Origin: Ancylothrix sp036704045
Lineage (GTDB): Bacteria > Cyanobacteriota > Cyanobacteriia > Cyanobacteriales > Oscillatoriaceae
Length of the DNA stretch: 64,000 bases
NCBI GenBank assembly: GCA_036704045.1
Contig: DATNQM010000003.1
Span: forward strand, 37,076 to 101,075
Reading direction: 5' to 3'
In this document: positions 34,054 through 43,568 of the stretch, one piece after another
Layout of the letters: each line of letters opens with the position of its first letter
How positions within the stretch are numbered: the first letter of the stretch is position 1
The notes under the pieces: generated by a model
Databases searched by the model: none
What the model was told of the DNA's origin: nothing
What the model saw: the letters and a program-made list of their open reading frames with translations, nothing else
Translations under genes and position numbers: made by a program

Positions 34054-35007
34054 ATGGCGAACTTTACTATCAATCCAAATGCAAGGAATTCTGTATTGCA
34101 AAGCAGTCCTGATAATATTCAGGTTGCTCAGCAAGATCGGATCCGCCGTTTGGTTTGGAAACTGGCTTTTGCAACTTGGCTATTAATGGCTGTAGGAAGT
34201 GCAACGCGGGTTATGAATGCGGGTCTGGCTTGCCCAGATTGGCCTTTGTGTTATGGGGTTTTGGTGCCGGCTTCCCAAATGAATTTGCAGGTGTTTTTGG
34301 AGTGGTTCCACCGGCTAGATGCGGCTGTGATCGGTTTGGGGGTGCTGTGGATGGCCGGTTTATCTTGGTGGTATCGTCGTGTTTTGCCGGTTTGGACTCC
34401 TTTTGCTTCTACTTTTGCTGTGTTTTTAATTGGGTTTCAAGGAGTTTTGGGTGGGCTGACGGTGACGCAGTTGTTACGGTTTGATATTGTGACTGCTCAT
34501 TTGGGCACGGCTTTGCTGTTTTTCTGTACCCTTTTGACTATTGGTGTTTTGCTATTGCCTTTTAAGGCTAATGGGACGGCGGGAAATCTCCGCTGGGTCG
34601 CTTTGACGGCGGCTATTTTGGTTTATTTGCAAAGTCTTTTGGGGGCTTTGGTTGGTTCTCGTTGGGCTTTACATCAATGTTTTGGTTCGGGTGAGTTGTG
34701 TGTGGTGATGAATAGTCACATCGCTGGGGTTGTACCTGCTACTTTGGCTAGTTTGGCTGTGGTGGTTTTGGTTTGGCGCCGGCCTGCTGTTCATCCAAAT
34801 TTACGTCGGCTTGCCGGTTGGGTTGGGGGTTTGTTGTTGTTGCAGGTTTTGCTGGGAGTCGCTACATTTCGTTTACGGTTACAGGTTGAGCCTTTAACGG
34901 TGGCCCATCAGGCTATGGGGGCGGCTTTGTTAGGGGTTTTAGTTGCTACAACGGTGTTTGCTTGGCGGGATGTTAAGGCTGTGATGCCGGTGATAGAAGA
35001 AGTTTAG
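34054..35007 (+). CDS. ctaA: Heme A synthase (COX15/CtaA family)
   Basis: Oxidises the C8 methyl group of heme O to make heme A for the aa3 oxidase. A 317-residue membrane protein with about eight helices. The conserved histidines of the two heme sites appear in WFHRLDA, TAHLGTA, NSHIAGV and VAHQAMG, and the N-terminal GSATRVMNAGLACPDWPLC motif is typical. GAGGT lies 10 bases upstream of the ATG. It precedes ctaB by 96 bases and is divergent from the oxidase structural genes, a common cyanobacterial arrangement. Confidence 0.95.
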   Translation: MANFTINPNARNSVLQSSPDNIQVAQQDRIRRLVWKLAFATWLLMAVGSATRVMNAGLACPDWPLCYGVLVPASQMNLQVFLEWFHRLDAAVIGLGVLWMAGLSWWYRRVLPVWTPFASTFAVFLIGFQGVLGGLTVTQLLRFDIVTAHLGTALLFFCTLLTIGVLLLPFKANGTAGNLRWVALTAAILVYLQSLLGALVGSRWALHQCFGSGELCVVMNSHIAGVVPATLASLAVVVLVWRRPAVHPNLRRLAGWVGGLLLLQVLLGVATFRLRLQVEPLTVAHQAMGAALLGVLVATTVFAWRDVKAVMPVIEEV

Positions 35008-35103
35008 GGAGGTTTTTTAAACCACCGATGATTTTTGTAAGGAGTTGGTTTTGTTAGATTGTTTGTTTTTTAGTTTTACAGGTCTTTTTTTAAAGGAATT
35101 AAG

Positions 35104-36090
35104 ATGATGCAAGAAGTTTTTGGAAATTCCGCTACAAGACACCATGAAAATTTTGGCCAGGTTTTGCAAAGTTATTATCAACTGACAAAGCCTCGGATTA
35201 TTTTGCTGTTGTTAATTACTACTGCGGCGGGTATGTGGGTTGCAGCGGAGGGCGAACTAGATGCTTTTAAGTTAATTGTGACGCTTGTAGGGGGGGCTTT
35301 GGCTTCGGCTTCGGCGAATACAATTAATTGTCTTTATGACAGTGATATCGATTATATTATGGAGCGGACTCGTTGGCGTCCCATTCCTTCGGGCCGTATT
35401 AAGCCTCGTGATGCTTTGCTGTTTGCGATTGCTTTGGCGGCTGTTTCTTTTGGGTTGTTGACGTTTTTTGATAATTTGTTGACGGCGCTTTTGGCGATGT
35501 CGGGAATTGTTTTTTATGTGTTGGTTTATACCCATTGGTTGAAGCGTCACAGCACTCAAAATATTGTTATTGGTGGGGCTGCTGGGGCGATTCCTCCTTT
35601 GGTTGGTTGGGCTGCTGTAACGGGTGATCTTAGCTGGGCTGCTTGGCTTTTGTTTGGGATTATTTTTCTGTGGACTCCTCCTCATTTTTGGGCTTTGGCT
35701 ATGATGATTCGTGATGATTATGCGGCGGTAGGTGTGCCTATGTTGCCGGTGGTTGAGGGGGATGAATCTACGGCTCGTCAAATTTGGGTTTATACTCTTA
35801 TTTTGGTGCCGGTTAGTTTGTTTTTGGTTTTCCCGCTTCATGCTTGCGGGTTGGTTTATGGACTGTTTGCTGTGATTTTGGGTGGGGTTTTTGTCCTTAA
35901 GGCTTGGCAGTTGTTACAAAATCCTTCACAGCGGGATGTTGCTAAGTCTGTGTTTAAGTTTTCGATTTTTTATTTGATGTTGTTGTGTGCTGGAATGGTG
36001 GTTGATAGTTTGCCAGTTGTTCATCAATTTAGTGTGGCTTTTTCTGACAAGATGTTGTGGATGCTAAGTTTGATGCCGGTTTGCTCGTAA
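35104..36090 (+). CDS. ctaB: Protoheme IX farnesyltransferase (heme O synthase)
   Basis: UbiA-family membrane prenyltransferase that adds a farnesyl group to heme B to give heme O, the substrate of CtaA. The prenyl-diphosphate-binding motif NTINCLYDSDIDYIMERT and the region after it (RWRPIPSGRI) match CtaB/COX10. Length 328 residues with about nine helices. AAAGGAATT precedes tandem ATG codons; the first is used here. Together with ctaA it forms a heme-A unit next to the oxidase. It is convergent with the kinase gene, with a short inverted repeat (GTTGCGC/GCGCAAC) in the gap. Confidence 0.95.
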   Translation: MMQEVFGNSATRHHENFGQVLQSYYQLTKPRIILLLLITTAAGMWVAAEGELDAFKLIVTLVGGALASASANTINCLYDSDIDYIMERTRWRPIPSGRIKPRDALLFAIALAAVSFGLLTFFDNLLTALLAMSGIVFYVLVYTHWLKRHSTQNIVIGGAAGAIPPLVGWAAVTGDLSWAAWLLFGIIFLWTPPHFWALAMMIRDDYAAVGVPMLPVVEGDESTARQIWVYTLILVPVSLFLVFPLHACGLVYGLFAVILGGVFVLKAWQLLQNPSQRDVAKSVFKFSIFYLMLLCAGMVVDSLPVVHQFSVAFSDKMLWMLSLMPVCS

Positions 36091-36143
36091 TCTTTTGTAG
36101 TTGCGCTTTAGCAGTAAGGCGCAACTACATAAATTTTTGATTT

Positions 36144-37592
36144 TTAATTATTGAGACAAGCTTGTAGTTTAATAAAGATAGATAATAATTCTATGGCTCG
36201 TAAGGAGGGCTCTCCTAAACAGGGAAGATGTCCTTTTGGGGCTTTGTCTTCACTAAAAATTAATTCATAATAATTTTTCCATTCTGATGTTGTTCCAATT
36301 TCAAAAAACAAAAACCAATCTGTTTTTTCTGTTTTCCACCCTACGCATTCCGCAAAGGTAAACCAGGTATCTAAATCATAATTCTCAGCAGTAGTAATTT
36401 CTCCTAATTTTTCCCAAATTATTTTTTGGACACTAAAACCAAAACGTCCATTACTATATTTAACCCAAAGTTTATCTATAATTTGCAAGTCTTCACAGGG
36501 AAAGTCTTCTATGTCTTCTGGATAGAGATAGCCTTCTTGTTCTCTTTCAGCTATTTCTAACATTAAATCGGCTGTTTTTTGATCTGCTTGTTGCCATTTA
36601 CCTTCTGATAATAAATCTTGGAGTTCTCTGTAGTCTATGCCTACTGCTGAGATGAAGTTGTCAACGTTGGTAGAGTGGCTTTTTTTTGTGAGGTTTGAAC
36701 TGTTTAAAGCTTCCAAAACTTCTTGGGCTGACTGGTATCTATCTTTAACATAATCTTCTACTAATTTATCTAAAATTGTTCCTAAATTTGCATTAATTTC
36801 TGTCGAGTTTGGCAATTTTTCTCGCCACAACCACCGGCCATTAATTCCATCATATAAGTTATCATTTTCGTTGGGTAAACAGCCTGTTAATAAGCGAATA
36901 CAAGTTACTCCTAAACTGTATAAATCACTGGCGGGGAAAACTTGACCGCGCATTTGTTCTAGGGGCACATATCCGGGGGTTCCTACTGTTGTTCCTATTT
37001 GTCCTAAAATCGTGGCGGTTACTTGTTTTGAAACGCCAAAATCTATTAACATTAATTTTCCATCTCTTTGCCGGCGCATGATGTTTTCTGGCTTAATATC
37101 TCGGTGAATTACATTGCTTTCATGGACAATTTTAAGCACTGGCAATAAATCTGTTAAAATCTGCCTAATTTTTTCTTCGCTAAAGTTTCCTTCTGTTTCT
37201 AATTCTTCTAATAATGTTTGTCCTTCTATTAATTCTTGGACTAAATATAAGCGGTTATCTTGTTCAAAATAAGCGAGTAAGTGGGGAATTTGGGAATGTT
37301 CGCCAAGTTCATAAAGTCGCTTGGCTTCTTGTCTAAATAGTTCGCTTGCTTTTTCGAGGGCTGAGGTTCCTTGAAGTTGTGGTACAAATTGTTTAATGAC
37401 ACAAGGATCGTTCATTCTATCGGCATCTAAGGCATAATAAGTTCTGCTAAATCCTCCTTCGCCTAATAGGTTGATGACGTGATAACGATTTCTGAATAAA
37501 GTTGATAAGTTGCCGGTGCCGCAACTAAGGCAAAATTTGTTTCCGTCTGGGTTGAAAGGGTTGGGGCATTTGATGTTAGAACAGTAAAGCAT
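36144..37592 (-). CDS. Ser/Thr protein kinase with zinc ribbon and GUN4 domain
   Basis: A 482-residue cytoplasmic kinase with three parts. A zinc-ribbon-like N-terminus has Cys4, Cys9, Cys21 and Cys24. The kinase domain (37-300) has a glycine loop GEGGFSRTYYA, Lys67, HRDIKPEN with Asp165, and DFG with Asp184, so it should be active. The C-terminal region (about 317-462) is a GUN4 domain, YRELQDLLSEGKWQQAD to APKGHLP. Stand-alone GUN4 binds porphyrins and activates Mg-chelatase, so this kinase may sense tetrapyrroles; that is inference. It converges on the heme-synthesis gene ctaB. The fusion is known in cyanobacteria. Confidence 0.9.
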   Translation of the reverse strand: MLYCSNIKCPNPFNPDGNKFCLSCGTGNLSTLFRNRYHVINLLGEGGFSRTYYALDADRMNDPCVIKQFVPQLQGTSALEKASELFRQEAKRLYELGEHSQIPHLLAYFEQDNRLYLVQELIEGQTLLEELETEGNFSEEKIRQILTDLLPVLKIVHESNVIHRDIKPENIMRRQRDGKLMLIDFGVSKQVTATILGQIGTTVGTPGYVPLEQMRGQVFPASDLYSLGVTCIRLLTGCLPNENDNLYDGINGRWLWREKLPNSTEINANLGTILDKLVEDYVKDRYQSAQEVLEALNSSNLTKKSHSTNVDNFISAVGIDYRELQDLLSEGKWQQADQKTADLMLEIAEREQEGYLYPEDIEDFPCEDLQIIDKLWVKYSNGRFGFSVQKIIWEKLGEITTAENYDLDTWFTFAECVGWKTEKTDWFLFFEIGTTSEWKNYYELIFSEDKAPKGHLPCLGEPSLRAIELLSIFIKLQACLNN

Positions 37593-37895
37593 AGATATAT
37601 ATGATCAAACTTGAGAAGTAATTTTAAATTTAGTAGACTGGTTTTTATTATGTTAACTGATGGTAAGGCTGGAGTGAATTTTTGTTTTTATTTTTTACTC
37701 TCTATTAATGATTATTTTTTTGTTTTTGAGGATTGTTTATTGTTGATAAAAATTTGATGTTTTAGGATGACATCGGCATTATTAATGCTCAACTTCCTTA
37801 GCTGATTTTAAAGGTAAATTTTAGATTAAAAATATTAAATTAAGCCTTGCTTATTCCTAGAAACGGAGAGAGTAGATTAAAATAGAGACAGACAA
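37593..37895. promoter_or_regulatory. Divergent intergenic region, kinase and ABC exporter
   Basis: About 300 AT-rich bases between divergent genes; both promoters must lie here. I see no recognisable operator or RNA. Confidence 0.4.
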
Positions 37896-38954
37896 ATGTA
37901 TAGTTTTGTAAAAATAGCTGACACCCAAAAAATTATGCCGCCCGCCGTTTTAATCGAAAAGCTGCAAAAGCGTTACGGCTCGGTTGAAGCCGTCAAGGAT
38001 GTATCCTTTCAAATTGAACCTGGAGAAATTTTGGGTTTGCTTGGCCCAAATGGGGCCGGTAAAACCACTACGATCCGCTGTCTGTGTACGCTTGCTAACC
38101 CGGATGCTGGACGTATTGAGGTTTGTGGGGTAAATGTGGTGGAAAATCCCAAGGCTGCGCGCCGGTTGTTGGGTTATGTGGCGCAAGAGGTGGCGTTGGA
38201 TAAAGTGCTGACCGGCAGAGAGTTGTTAGAATTGCAGGCGGCATTATACCATATTCCAAGCAAAATAGCAAAGGAACGTATCAATAATGCAATTGCTTTG
38301 CTGGATTTAGAAGAATGGGCTGATAAGCTGACAGGCAAGTATTCTGGGGGTTTGCGCCGTCGTCTTGATTTGGCTGCCGGTTTGCTTCATCAACCAGAGG
38401 TTTTAGTATTAGATGAACCGACGGTGGGTTTAGATATTGAAAGTCGGATGGCGGTGTGGTCATTTTTGCGAAGTTTGCGCGAGAATGGGACGACAATTTT
38501 GTTAACAAGTCATTATTTAGAAGAAGTTGATGCGTTGTCAAATCGGGTTGCAATTATTGATAGAGGTGTGGTGATTGCTACCGGCACTCCTTCGGAATTA
38601 AAAGATAAGGTGGGAGGAGAAAGAATTACTTTACGAATTCGGGAATTTTCGCCGGTGGAGGAGGCTAAAAAAGCAAGTGAGATGTTGCAATCTTTGCCGT
38701 TTGTTAAGGAGGTAATTATTAATAATGCTCAGGGTAATTCGCTGAATTTGGTTGTGACATCTGGGAGTGATGCTTTGTTGACTGTGCAGCAAGCTTTGCG
38801 GGAGGCAAATTTGCCGATTTTTGGTATTGCTCAATCGCGTCCTAGTTTGGATGATGTATATTTAGAGGCAACGGGGAAAACGTTACTAGATGCAGAGTTG
38901 GCGGCGGCTAGTAAACGAGATCCAAAGGCGACGAAGAAAGAAAATATGAGATAA
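37896..38954 (+). CDS. ABC-2 type exporter, ATP-binding protein (DrrA-like)
   Basis: ATPase of an efflux-type ABC transporter. Walker A GPNGAGKT (50-57), signature YSGGLRRR (149-156) and Walker B VLVLDEPTVGLD (169-180) are intact, and the sequence around them is of the DrrA/daunorubicin-resistance type. A C-terminal region of about 110 residues after the nucleotide-binding domain is normal for this group. GAGACAG precedes the ATG; Met14 is an alternative start. The permease follows 46 bases downstream. Substrate unknown; lipids, antibiotics or polysaccharide-related molecules are all possible. Confidence 0.9.
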   Translation: MYSFVKIADTQKIMPPAVLIEKLQKRYGSVEAVKDVSFQIEPGEILGLLGPNGAGKTTTIRCLCTLANPDAGRIEVCGVNVVENPKAARRLLGYVAQEVALDKVLTGRELLELQAALYHIPSKIAKERINNAIALLDLEEWADKLTGKYSGGLRRRLDLAAGLLHQPEVLVLDEPTVGLDIESRMAVWSFLRSLRENGTTILLTSHYLEEVDALSNRVAIIDRGVVIATGTPSELKDKVGGERITLRIREFSPVEEAKKASEMLQSLPFVKEVIINNAQGNSLNLVVTSGSDALLTVQQALREANLPIFGIAQSRPSLDDVYLEATGKTLLDAELAAASKRDPKATKKENMR

Positions 38955-39000
38955 AACCTCAGATTAAGCAAGATAATTTTTGAGACAAAAAGGAGACAAA

Positions 39001-39876
39001 ATGAGTACGACTATTTCTACTTCTCAGCGGAATATAGAGTTGCAAGCAAAAATTGATTCTGGCAATCCTTTGGGTGAGTTTGTTCAAGAAACTTTAGCGT
39101 TGACGAAGCGGTTGTTTATTCAGTTAAAACGTCGCCCTTCTACGTTAATTGCTGGGGTAATTCAGCCTTTGATGTGGTTGATTTTGTTTGGGGCTTTGTT
39201 TCAAAATGCTCCTAAAGGTTTGTTTGGAGATGGTGTAAATTATGGGCAGTTTTTGGGCGCTGGGGTGATTGTTTTTACGGCGTTTGCTGGGGCTTTGAAT
39301 GCCGGTTTGCCGGTGATGTTTGACCGGGAATTTGGGTTTTTAAACCGGCTGCTTGTTGCGCCTTTGGCTTCGCGTTTTTCAATTGTTGTAGCGTCGGCGA
39401 TTTTTATTTTGGCGCTTGGTTTTATTCAAACAGCGGTGATTGTGGCGGCGGGGGCTTTTTTGGGGGCTGGTTTGCCAAATATTACGGGTTTGTTGGCTAT
39501 TTCGCTGATTATTTTCTTGTTAGTTTTGGGGGTGACTGGTTTAAGTTTAGGTTTAGCTTTTGCGCTTCCTGGGCATATTGAATTAATTGCGGTAATTTTT
39601 GTTACTAATTTGCCGCTTTTGTTTGCTAGTACAGCCCTTGCGCCTCTTTCTTTTATGCCGAATTGGTTGCAATGGGTAGCGAGTTTAAATCCTCTTAGTT
39701 ATGCTATTGAACCTATCCGCTATTTGTATTTAAATGGTGATTGGGGTTTAAGTAGTGTGGTGATGTCTGCCCCTTTTGGGGATGTGACTTTTGGTGGTTG
39801 TTTGTTGGTTTTGTTGGGGTTTGATTTGGTGGCTTTGGTAGCAATTCAGCCTCTTTTACGGCGTAGTTTTGCTTAA
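39001..39876 (+). CDS. ABC-2 type exporter, permease protein
   Basis: Membrane partner of the preceding ATPase, 291 residues with about six helices and the ABC-2 signature region (PLSYAIEPIRYLYLNGDW) near the C-terminus. The frame can be extended upstream to a TTG, but the ATG at 39001 with AAAGGAG just before it is clearly the real start. It resembles DrrB-type permeases. Substrate unknown. Confidence 0.9.
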   Translation: MSTTISTSQRNIELQAKIDSGNPLGEFVQETLALTKRLFIQLKRRPSTLIAGVIQPLMWLILFGALFQNAPKGLFGDGVNYGQFLGAGVIVFTAFAGALNAGLPVMFDREFGFLNRLLVAPLASRFSIVVASAIFILALGFIQTAVIVAAGAFLGAGLPNITGLLAISLIIFLLVLGVTGLSLGLAFALPGHIELIAVIFVTNLPLLFASTALAPLSFMPNWLQWVASLNPLSYAIEPIRYLYLNGDWGLSSVVMSAPFGDVTFGGCLLVLLGFDLVALVAIQPLLRRSFA

Positions 39877-39883
39877 TACTTTC

Positions 39884-39961
39884 TCTGTGTTCCTCTGTGT
39901 TTTAAAAAGTAGGTTTTTTTTCACGCAGAGGGCACGGAGGTAATCACAGAGGTCACGGAGG
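39884..39961. repeat. CACAGAGG-family dispersed repeat with inverted halves
   Basis: CTCTGTGTTCCTCTGTGTT on the left is mirrored on the right by CAGAGGGCACGGAGG and CACAGAGGTCACGGAGG, around an A/T-rich centre. The element can fold back on itself and may end transcription of the exporter genes. Confidence 0.6.
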
Positions 39962-40011
39962 GTGGTTTCGGGGTAGAATGTTGGGATATGAATTTTTTTT
40001 GAGGTGAGGTT

Positions 40012-40335
40012 ATGAATTGGAAGTGTTGGTTTTTGGGTGGGATGATGGTTTTGGGTTTTGGAATGCCTAGTTTTGCTCAAAGTTGTACTGGTGCTTCTGC
40101 TTTGCAAACTAATTGTCAGCAAAATACCAATGAAATTGATACTGTTACGGGTGCCGGTAATGGAAAATTAAATGTGATGGATTTAATTCATCAGGCGCAA
40201 ACTGGGGGCCCGATAGATATGGAAGGTTTTACGGAAGAACAAAAGCAAAATATTGGGAATGCTGCTGATAATTTTCATGCTGAACAGTTGAAACGTTTAG
40301 AACAAATGCAGCAACAACAAACGGGTAATAATTGA
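40012..40335 (+). CDS. Small secreted hypothetical protein
   Basis: A 107-residue protein with a clear Sec signal peptide: basic start (NWK), hydrophobic core WFLGGMMVLGFGM and a predicted cut after PSFA. The mature part has two cysteines (CTGASALQTNC) that could form a disulfide, a Gly/Asn-rich middle, and a Gln-rich helical end (RLEQMQQQQTG). GAGGTGAGG precedes the ATG. I do not recognise the family. It follows the ABC-2 exporter by 135 bases but is separated from it by a repeat. Confidence 0.65.
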   Translation: MNWKCWFLGGMMVLGFGMPSFAQSCTGASALQTNCQQNTNEIDTVTGAGNGKLNVMDLIHQAQTGGPIDMEGFTEEQKQNIGNAADNFHAEQLKRLEQMQQQQTGNN

Positions 40336-40474
40336 GCATTTTTGAATGTTAATTTAACCGCTGATGTAGAAAAGTTAGTTAATAAGTTAAGTCAAAGAGA
40401 TCAATTTTTATACAGGATTTAACTTGTTAAATTTCAAGCGGTTGGGTGTTATCTTAAGTCAATAAATAGTTTTT

Positions 40475-40508
40475 AAAAACCCGGTAAATTAGGCAAAACC
40501 GGGTTTTT
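40475..40508. terminator. Bidirectional terminator of the AAACCCGG family
   Basis: The stem AAAAACCCGGT/ACCGGGTTTTT (with an extra A) lies between the convergent secreted-protein gene and the C39 peptidase gene. Third copy of this family in the window. Confidence 0.8.
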
Positions 40509-40539
40509 GTTTGAGTATGGCGCTTTTTAAATTAGTAGG

Positions 40540-42891
40540 TTATCGGCTAATAAAATGTGCCCAAATATTGCCATCGGGGCCGGCAACGCGGTTTAAGTAA
40601 CTATAGGGATAAAATAATTTTGCGCCTTCTGTATCGGCATAGCCGGTGAGTGCATCTCCCCAAGGATCGTTAACTATTAAGCCTTGTGGGGTGTATCCTA
40701 CGACGCAAACAATATGGCCGGTGGCTGTAAAATCGCCTGCCAAAATGCAAGGGCGACGGTTAACAATTTCGGTTTGAATGTTTAGCCATGTGCGATTTGT
40801 ATTAAAGGTGCTTTTGTAGCCGTAGGCGCGTATTAATTGCGATAAAACGCTGTGATCTGTTTGTGAACCTTCTCCATATTTATTTAAGCACCATTGCAGT
40901 AATTCGTCTTCTAGTTGTCCGCCCCAACTTGTTCGCATTCCATAATAATACAGGGCCATTGCGATTGATGTAACGTTACAAGTTGACCAATAAAACCGGG
41001 GGTTGTCCCGTTGAGAAAAATGAGGAACGTTGAGCTCAACTTGGTTGGAAAAGGGGTTAAAAGTTTGATTACCTCGCCGCATTTGGATGTGGGGTGGATA
41101 GAGATAGCCGGTGTTTCCAAAGTTAGGAAAGTCTTCGGTAAATGCTACTTTGATATGTCCTTCTTCTAAACCATAACTGCTGATGCCATAAGTGCGTCCT
41201 GTTGGCAAACCTATTTTTTCTGTATTGGTTAATTTGCTTGTATCAATTGGTTTCTTTTTAAAGGCAGTATTTTGAAGAACTGTTGCGGTTAAAGCTTTGG
41301 GATCGTAGGGAATGATGTTGTTATCTTTTTTAAGTTGTATATGCTGCCAATAAATGTAGCCAATGTTGCCAAAGTTGGGGATACTTTGGGCAAGGGTGAT
41401 GCGGTAATGTCCTTTAAGACAAGCGTAGCCGGTGATTGCAAAGTTTTGTCCTAAAAGTAATTCGGCTTTTTGGTTTGCCGGTAAGGTAGAAGAATCAATG
41501 GGTTTGCTTTTTATCCAGGTAGTTTCTGTTACCAACATTGCGGCTGTAAGTTGGGTATCTGGTAGGTCTTCTATATCAAATTTTAAGATTTGATTGCCTT
41601 TGCTTAGTTGAATATGAGGTTCATAAAAATAACCAAAAGTTCCCACTGGGGCTAAGACAGAATTGAGGGTTACTTTTAAATGTCCGTCTACAAATCCGTA
41701 TTTAGTAAGGGTTAAGTTTTGACCAGCTTTTACAAAAACTTTTTGTTGATTGTTTAGTTTGTCTGCATCAATTAGGGCAGTTTTAAAGAAGGTATCTGTG
41801 AGTACTTTTAAAGTTAATTCTTTGCCTACTGTCATAGCGTTATCGCTAACAGTCAAATTAATAATTTGACTGGCAACAATTCTGCCGTTACTGTCACTTC
41901 CGCGAAGGCGTAACCACCTAGCCCCTGGTTCTTGAAAGCCTTGGTTTAAGATAACTTGCCAGGTTCCAGCGCTTTTGTTTAACGCTACTTGTAAGGCAAA
42001 TTTATCTTCGGCTAAAACTCGAACATTAGCAACTTTTTTTGGATCAAAAGTGCCGGTGAGTGTTGCAGGTTTTTTAACTAAAAATTCGGTGGCACTTTGA
42101 TATGTTAAGGCGGGAGATGTGTTGATATTTTTGCCGCCTTCGCTAAGTTGAATAAAGTCGGGGAAAAAATAGCCGGTGTTGCCAAATCCGGGGATATTTT
42201 CTGTTATACTAACTTTTAAATGTCCGCTTTCTAATTGATAGCCAGTTACGCCATATATCCAACCGGCGGGTAGGGTAATTTGTTCTTCTAATTTCAGTGT
42301 ACTACCGTCTACAGGACGCTTTTTAAAAAGTGTTGTTTTCAGAACGGTTAAAATAACAGGGTTTGTTTCAAAGGGAACAATTTTACCATCTTTTTGAATT
42401 TTAATATGGGGCGCATAAAGATAGCCAAATCTACCAAAATTTGAAATTTCTTTTAAGAAACTAACGCGGAAATGCCCCTCAAGACAAGTGTAGCCGGTTA
42501 TATAAAAGTTTTGTCCTTGAGTAAGTTCAATTTTTTGCCGCGAAGATAGTTCTGAAGAGTCTTCTGGTTTAGTTTTTAATTGCGTGGTTTGATTGACAGT
42601 TAAAAGGCTGCAACCAGGAGGAATATTTGCAGGATCGACTAAAGAAAAAATAGGATTTGTTTGAGTGATTTTAACGTGTTTATCATAAAAATAGCCCACA
42701 TTTCCTACTGGTACTAAAGGGGCTGTTAATTCTACTCTAAAATGCCCGTTTATGAGTTGATAGTTATTAATTTTAAATGTTTGACCGGCTGTTAATCGTA
42801 CTTTTTGATTATTGCTAAGGCTGCTTGAATCTGTCGGTGTGGCTTTAAAAAACGTGTCTTGTAATATTTGAAGGTTGGTTGATTCAGTCAT
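40540..42891 (-). CDS. Modular protein with six SH3-like repeats and C-terminal C39-type peptidase domain
   Basis: A 783-residue protein. Six modules of about 75 residues share the pattern KTKPxDSSxLxxxQKxxLxxGQ, GHxRV and NFGxxGYxYxxHIQ. They are arranged A-B-C, then a 100-residue linker, then A'-B'-C', so a three-module block was duplicated. The C-terminal 165 residues are a Peptidase_C39_2-type domain with candidate catalytic residues: Cys in YWSTCNVTS, His in TGHIVCVVGY and Asp in VNDPWGD. No signal peptide is visible, so its location is unclear. It resembles cell-wall-binding peptidases. The substrate is unknown. Confidence 0.78.
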   Translation of the reverse strand: MTESTNLQILQDTFFKATPTDSSSLSNNQKVRLTAGQTFKINNYQLINGHFRVELTAPLVPVGNVGYFYDKHVKITQTNPIFSLVDPANIPPGCSLLTVNQTTQLKTKPEDSSELSSRQKIELTQGQNFYITGYTCLEGHFRVSFLKEISNFGRFGYLYAPHIKIQKDGKIVPFETNPVILTVLKTTLFKKRPVDGSTLKLEEQITLPAGWIYGVTGYQLESGHLKVSITENIPGFGNTGYFFPDFIQLSEGGKNINTSPALTYQSATEFLVKKPATLTGTFDPKKVANVRVLAEDKFALQVALNKSAGTWQVILNQGFQEPGARWLRLRGSDSNGRIVASQIINLTVSDNAMTVGKELTLKVLTDTFFKTALIDADKLNNQQKVFVKAGQNLTLTKYGFVDGHLKVTLNSVLAPVGTFGYFYEPHIQLSKGNQILKFDIEDLPDTQLTAAMLVTETTWIKSKPIDSSTLPANQKAELLLGQNFAITGYACLKGHYRITLAQSIPNFGNIGYIYWQHIQLKKDNNIIPYDPKALTATVLQNTAFKKKPIDTSKLTNTEKIGLPTGRTYGISSYGLEEGHIKVAFTEDFPNFGNTGYLYPPHIQMRRGNQTFNPFSNQVELNVPHFSQRDNPRFYWSTCNVTSIAMALYYYGMRTSWGGQLEDELLQWCLNKYGEGSQTDHSVLSQLIRAYGYKSTFNTNRTWLNIQTEIVNRRPCILAGDFTATGHIVCVVGYTPQGLIVNDPWGDALTGYADTEGAKLFYPYSYLNRVAGPDGNIWAHFISR

Positions 42892-43022
42892 TTTTATTGT
42901 TTACCTAACTTCTAAGGATAGCTATATTTTACTGTGCATAGGTTTTATATTGGGTCGATTTTGTTAAATATTTTAATAGCTAATAAAGCCGATTTATGAA
43001 AAAACCAGCTTTATTAATACAA

Positions 43023-43466
43023 TCAAAGTAAAGTTTTTAAAATATCTTGGGCGTGGGTTTCGGGGATAAGGTTGTCACCTTCATAAACTTGAGTAATTCG
43101 CCCAATGTCATCAATTACATAAGTTACTCGTTTAGCTTTTTCCGATGATTTTTCTGCATCATAAGCTTTAGTGATTATGCCATCGCTATCTGCGATAAGG
43201 GGAAAAGGTAAACTATATTTTTCGCTAAATTTTTGATGGGAAATTTCATCATCGCGGCTAACTCCTAAGACAGCAATATTATTTCTTAAATAGGCGCTGT
43301 AGTTATCACGAAAACTACAAGCTTCTTTTGTACAGCCTGGAGTGTCATCTTTAGGATAAAAGTAAATAACGAGAATTCTGCCGGCAAAATCGGATAATTT
43401 AACGATGTTTCCATTAGTATCTTTGCCGGTGAAAGCTGGGGCTGCTGTTCCAGTAGGTAAAGTCAT
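43023..43466 (-). CDS. bcp: Peroxiredoxin Q/BCP, atypical 2-Cys form
   Basis: Thiol peroxidase of the PrxQ/BCP family, 147 residues, reducing hydrogen peroxide and alkyl hydroperoxides. The active-site block DDTPGCTKEACSFRD holds peroxidatic Cys45 and, five residues on, resolving Cys50, the usual BCP arrangement that is recycled by thioredoxin. There is no signal peptide. A paralog lies 102 bases upstream in the same direction, and a thioredoxin-domain gene lies about 1.2 kb away. Confidence 0.93.
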   Translation of the reverse strand: MTLPTGTAAPAFTGKDTNGNIVKLSDFAGRILVIYFYPKDDTPGCTKEACSFRDNYSAYLRNNIAVLGVSRDDEISHQKFSEKYSLPFPLIADSDGIITKAYDAEKSSEKAKRVTYVIDDIGRITQVYEGDNLIPETHAQDILKTLL

Positions 43467-43568
43467 AGTTTTGGAGTTAGTAATTAGTTAGAAAATTGGT
43501 AATTAGTAGAGGTTCAAAATTACAATTATTATAATTTTGCCTTTATCTAATCACCAAAAAATGAAAAA

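Noticed and set aside
35272..35841. 189-codon open frame antisense to ctaB
   Set aside because: Composition is dominated by Arg, Asn, Gln and His as expected from the complement of a hydrophobic membrane gene; ctaB itself is unambiguous.
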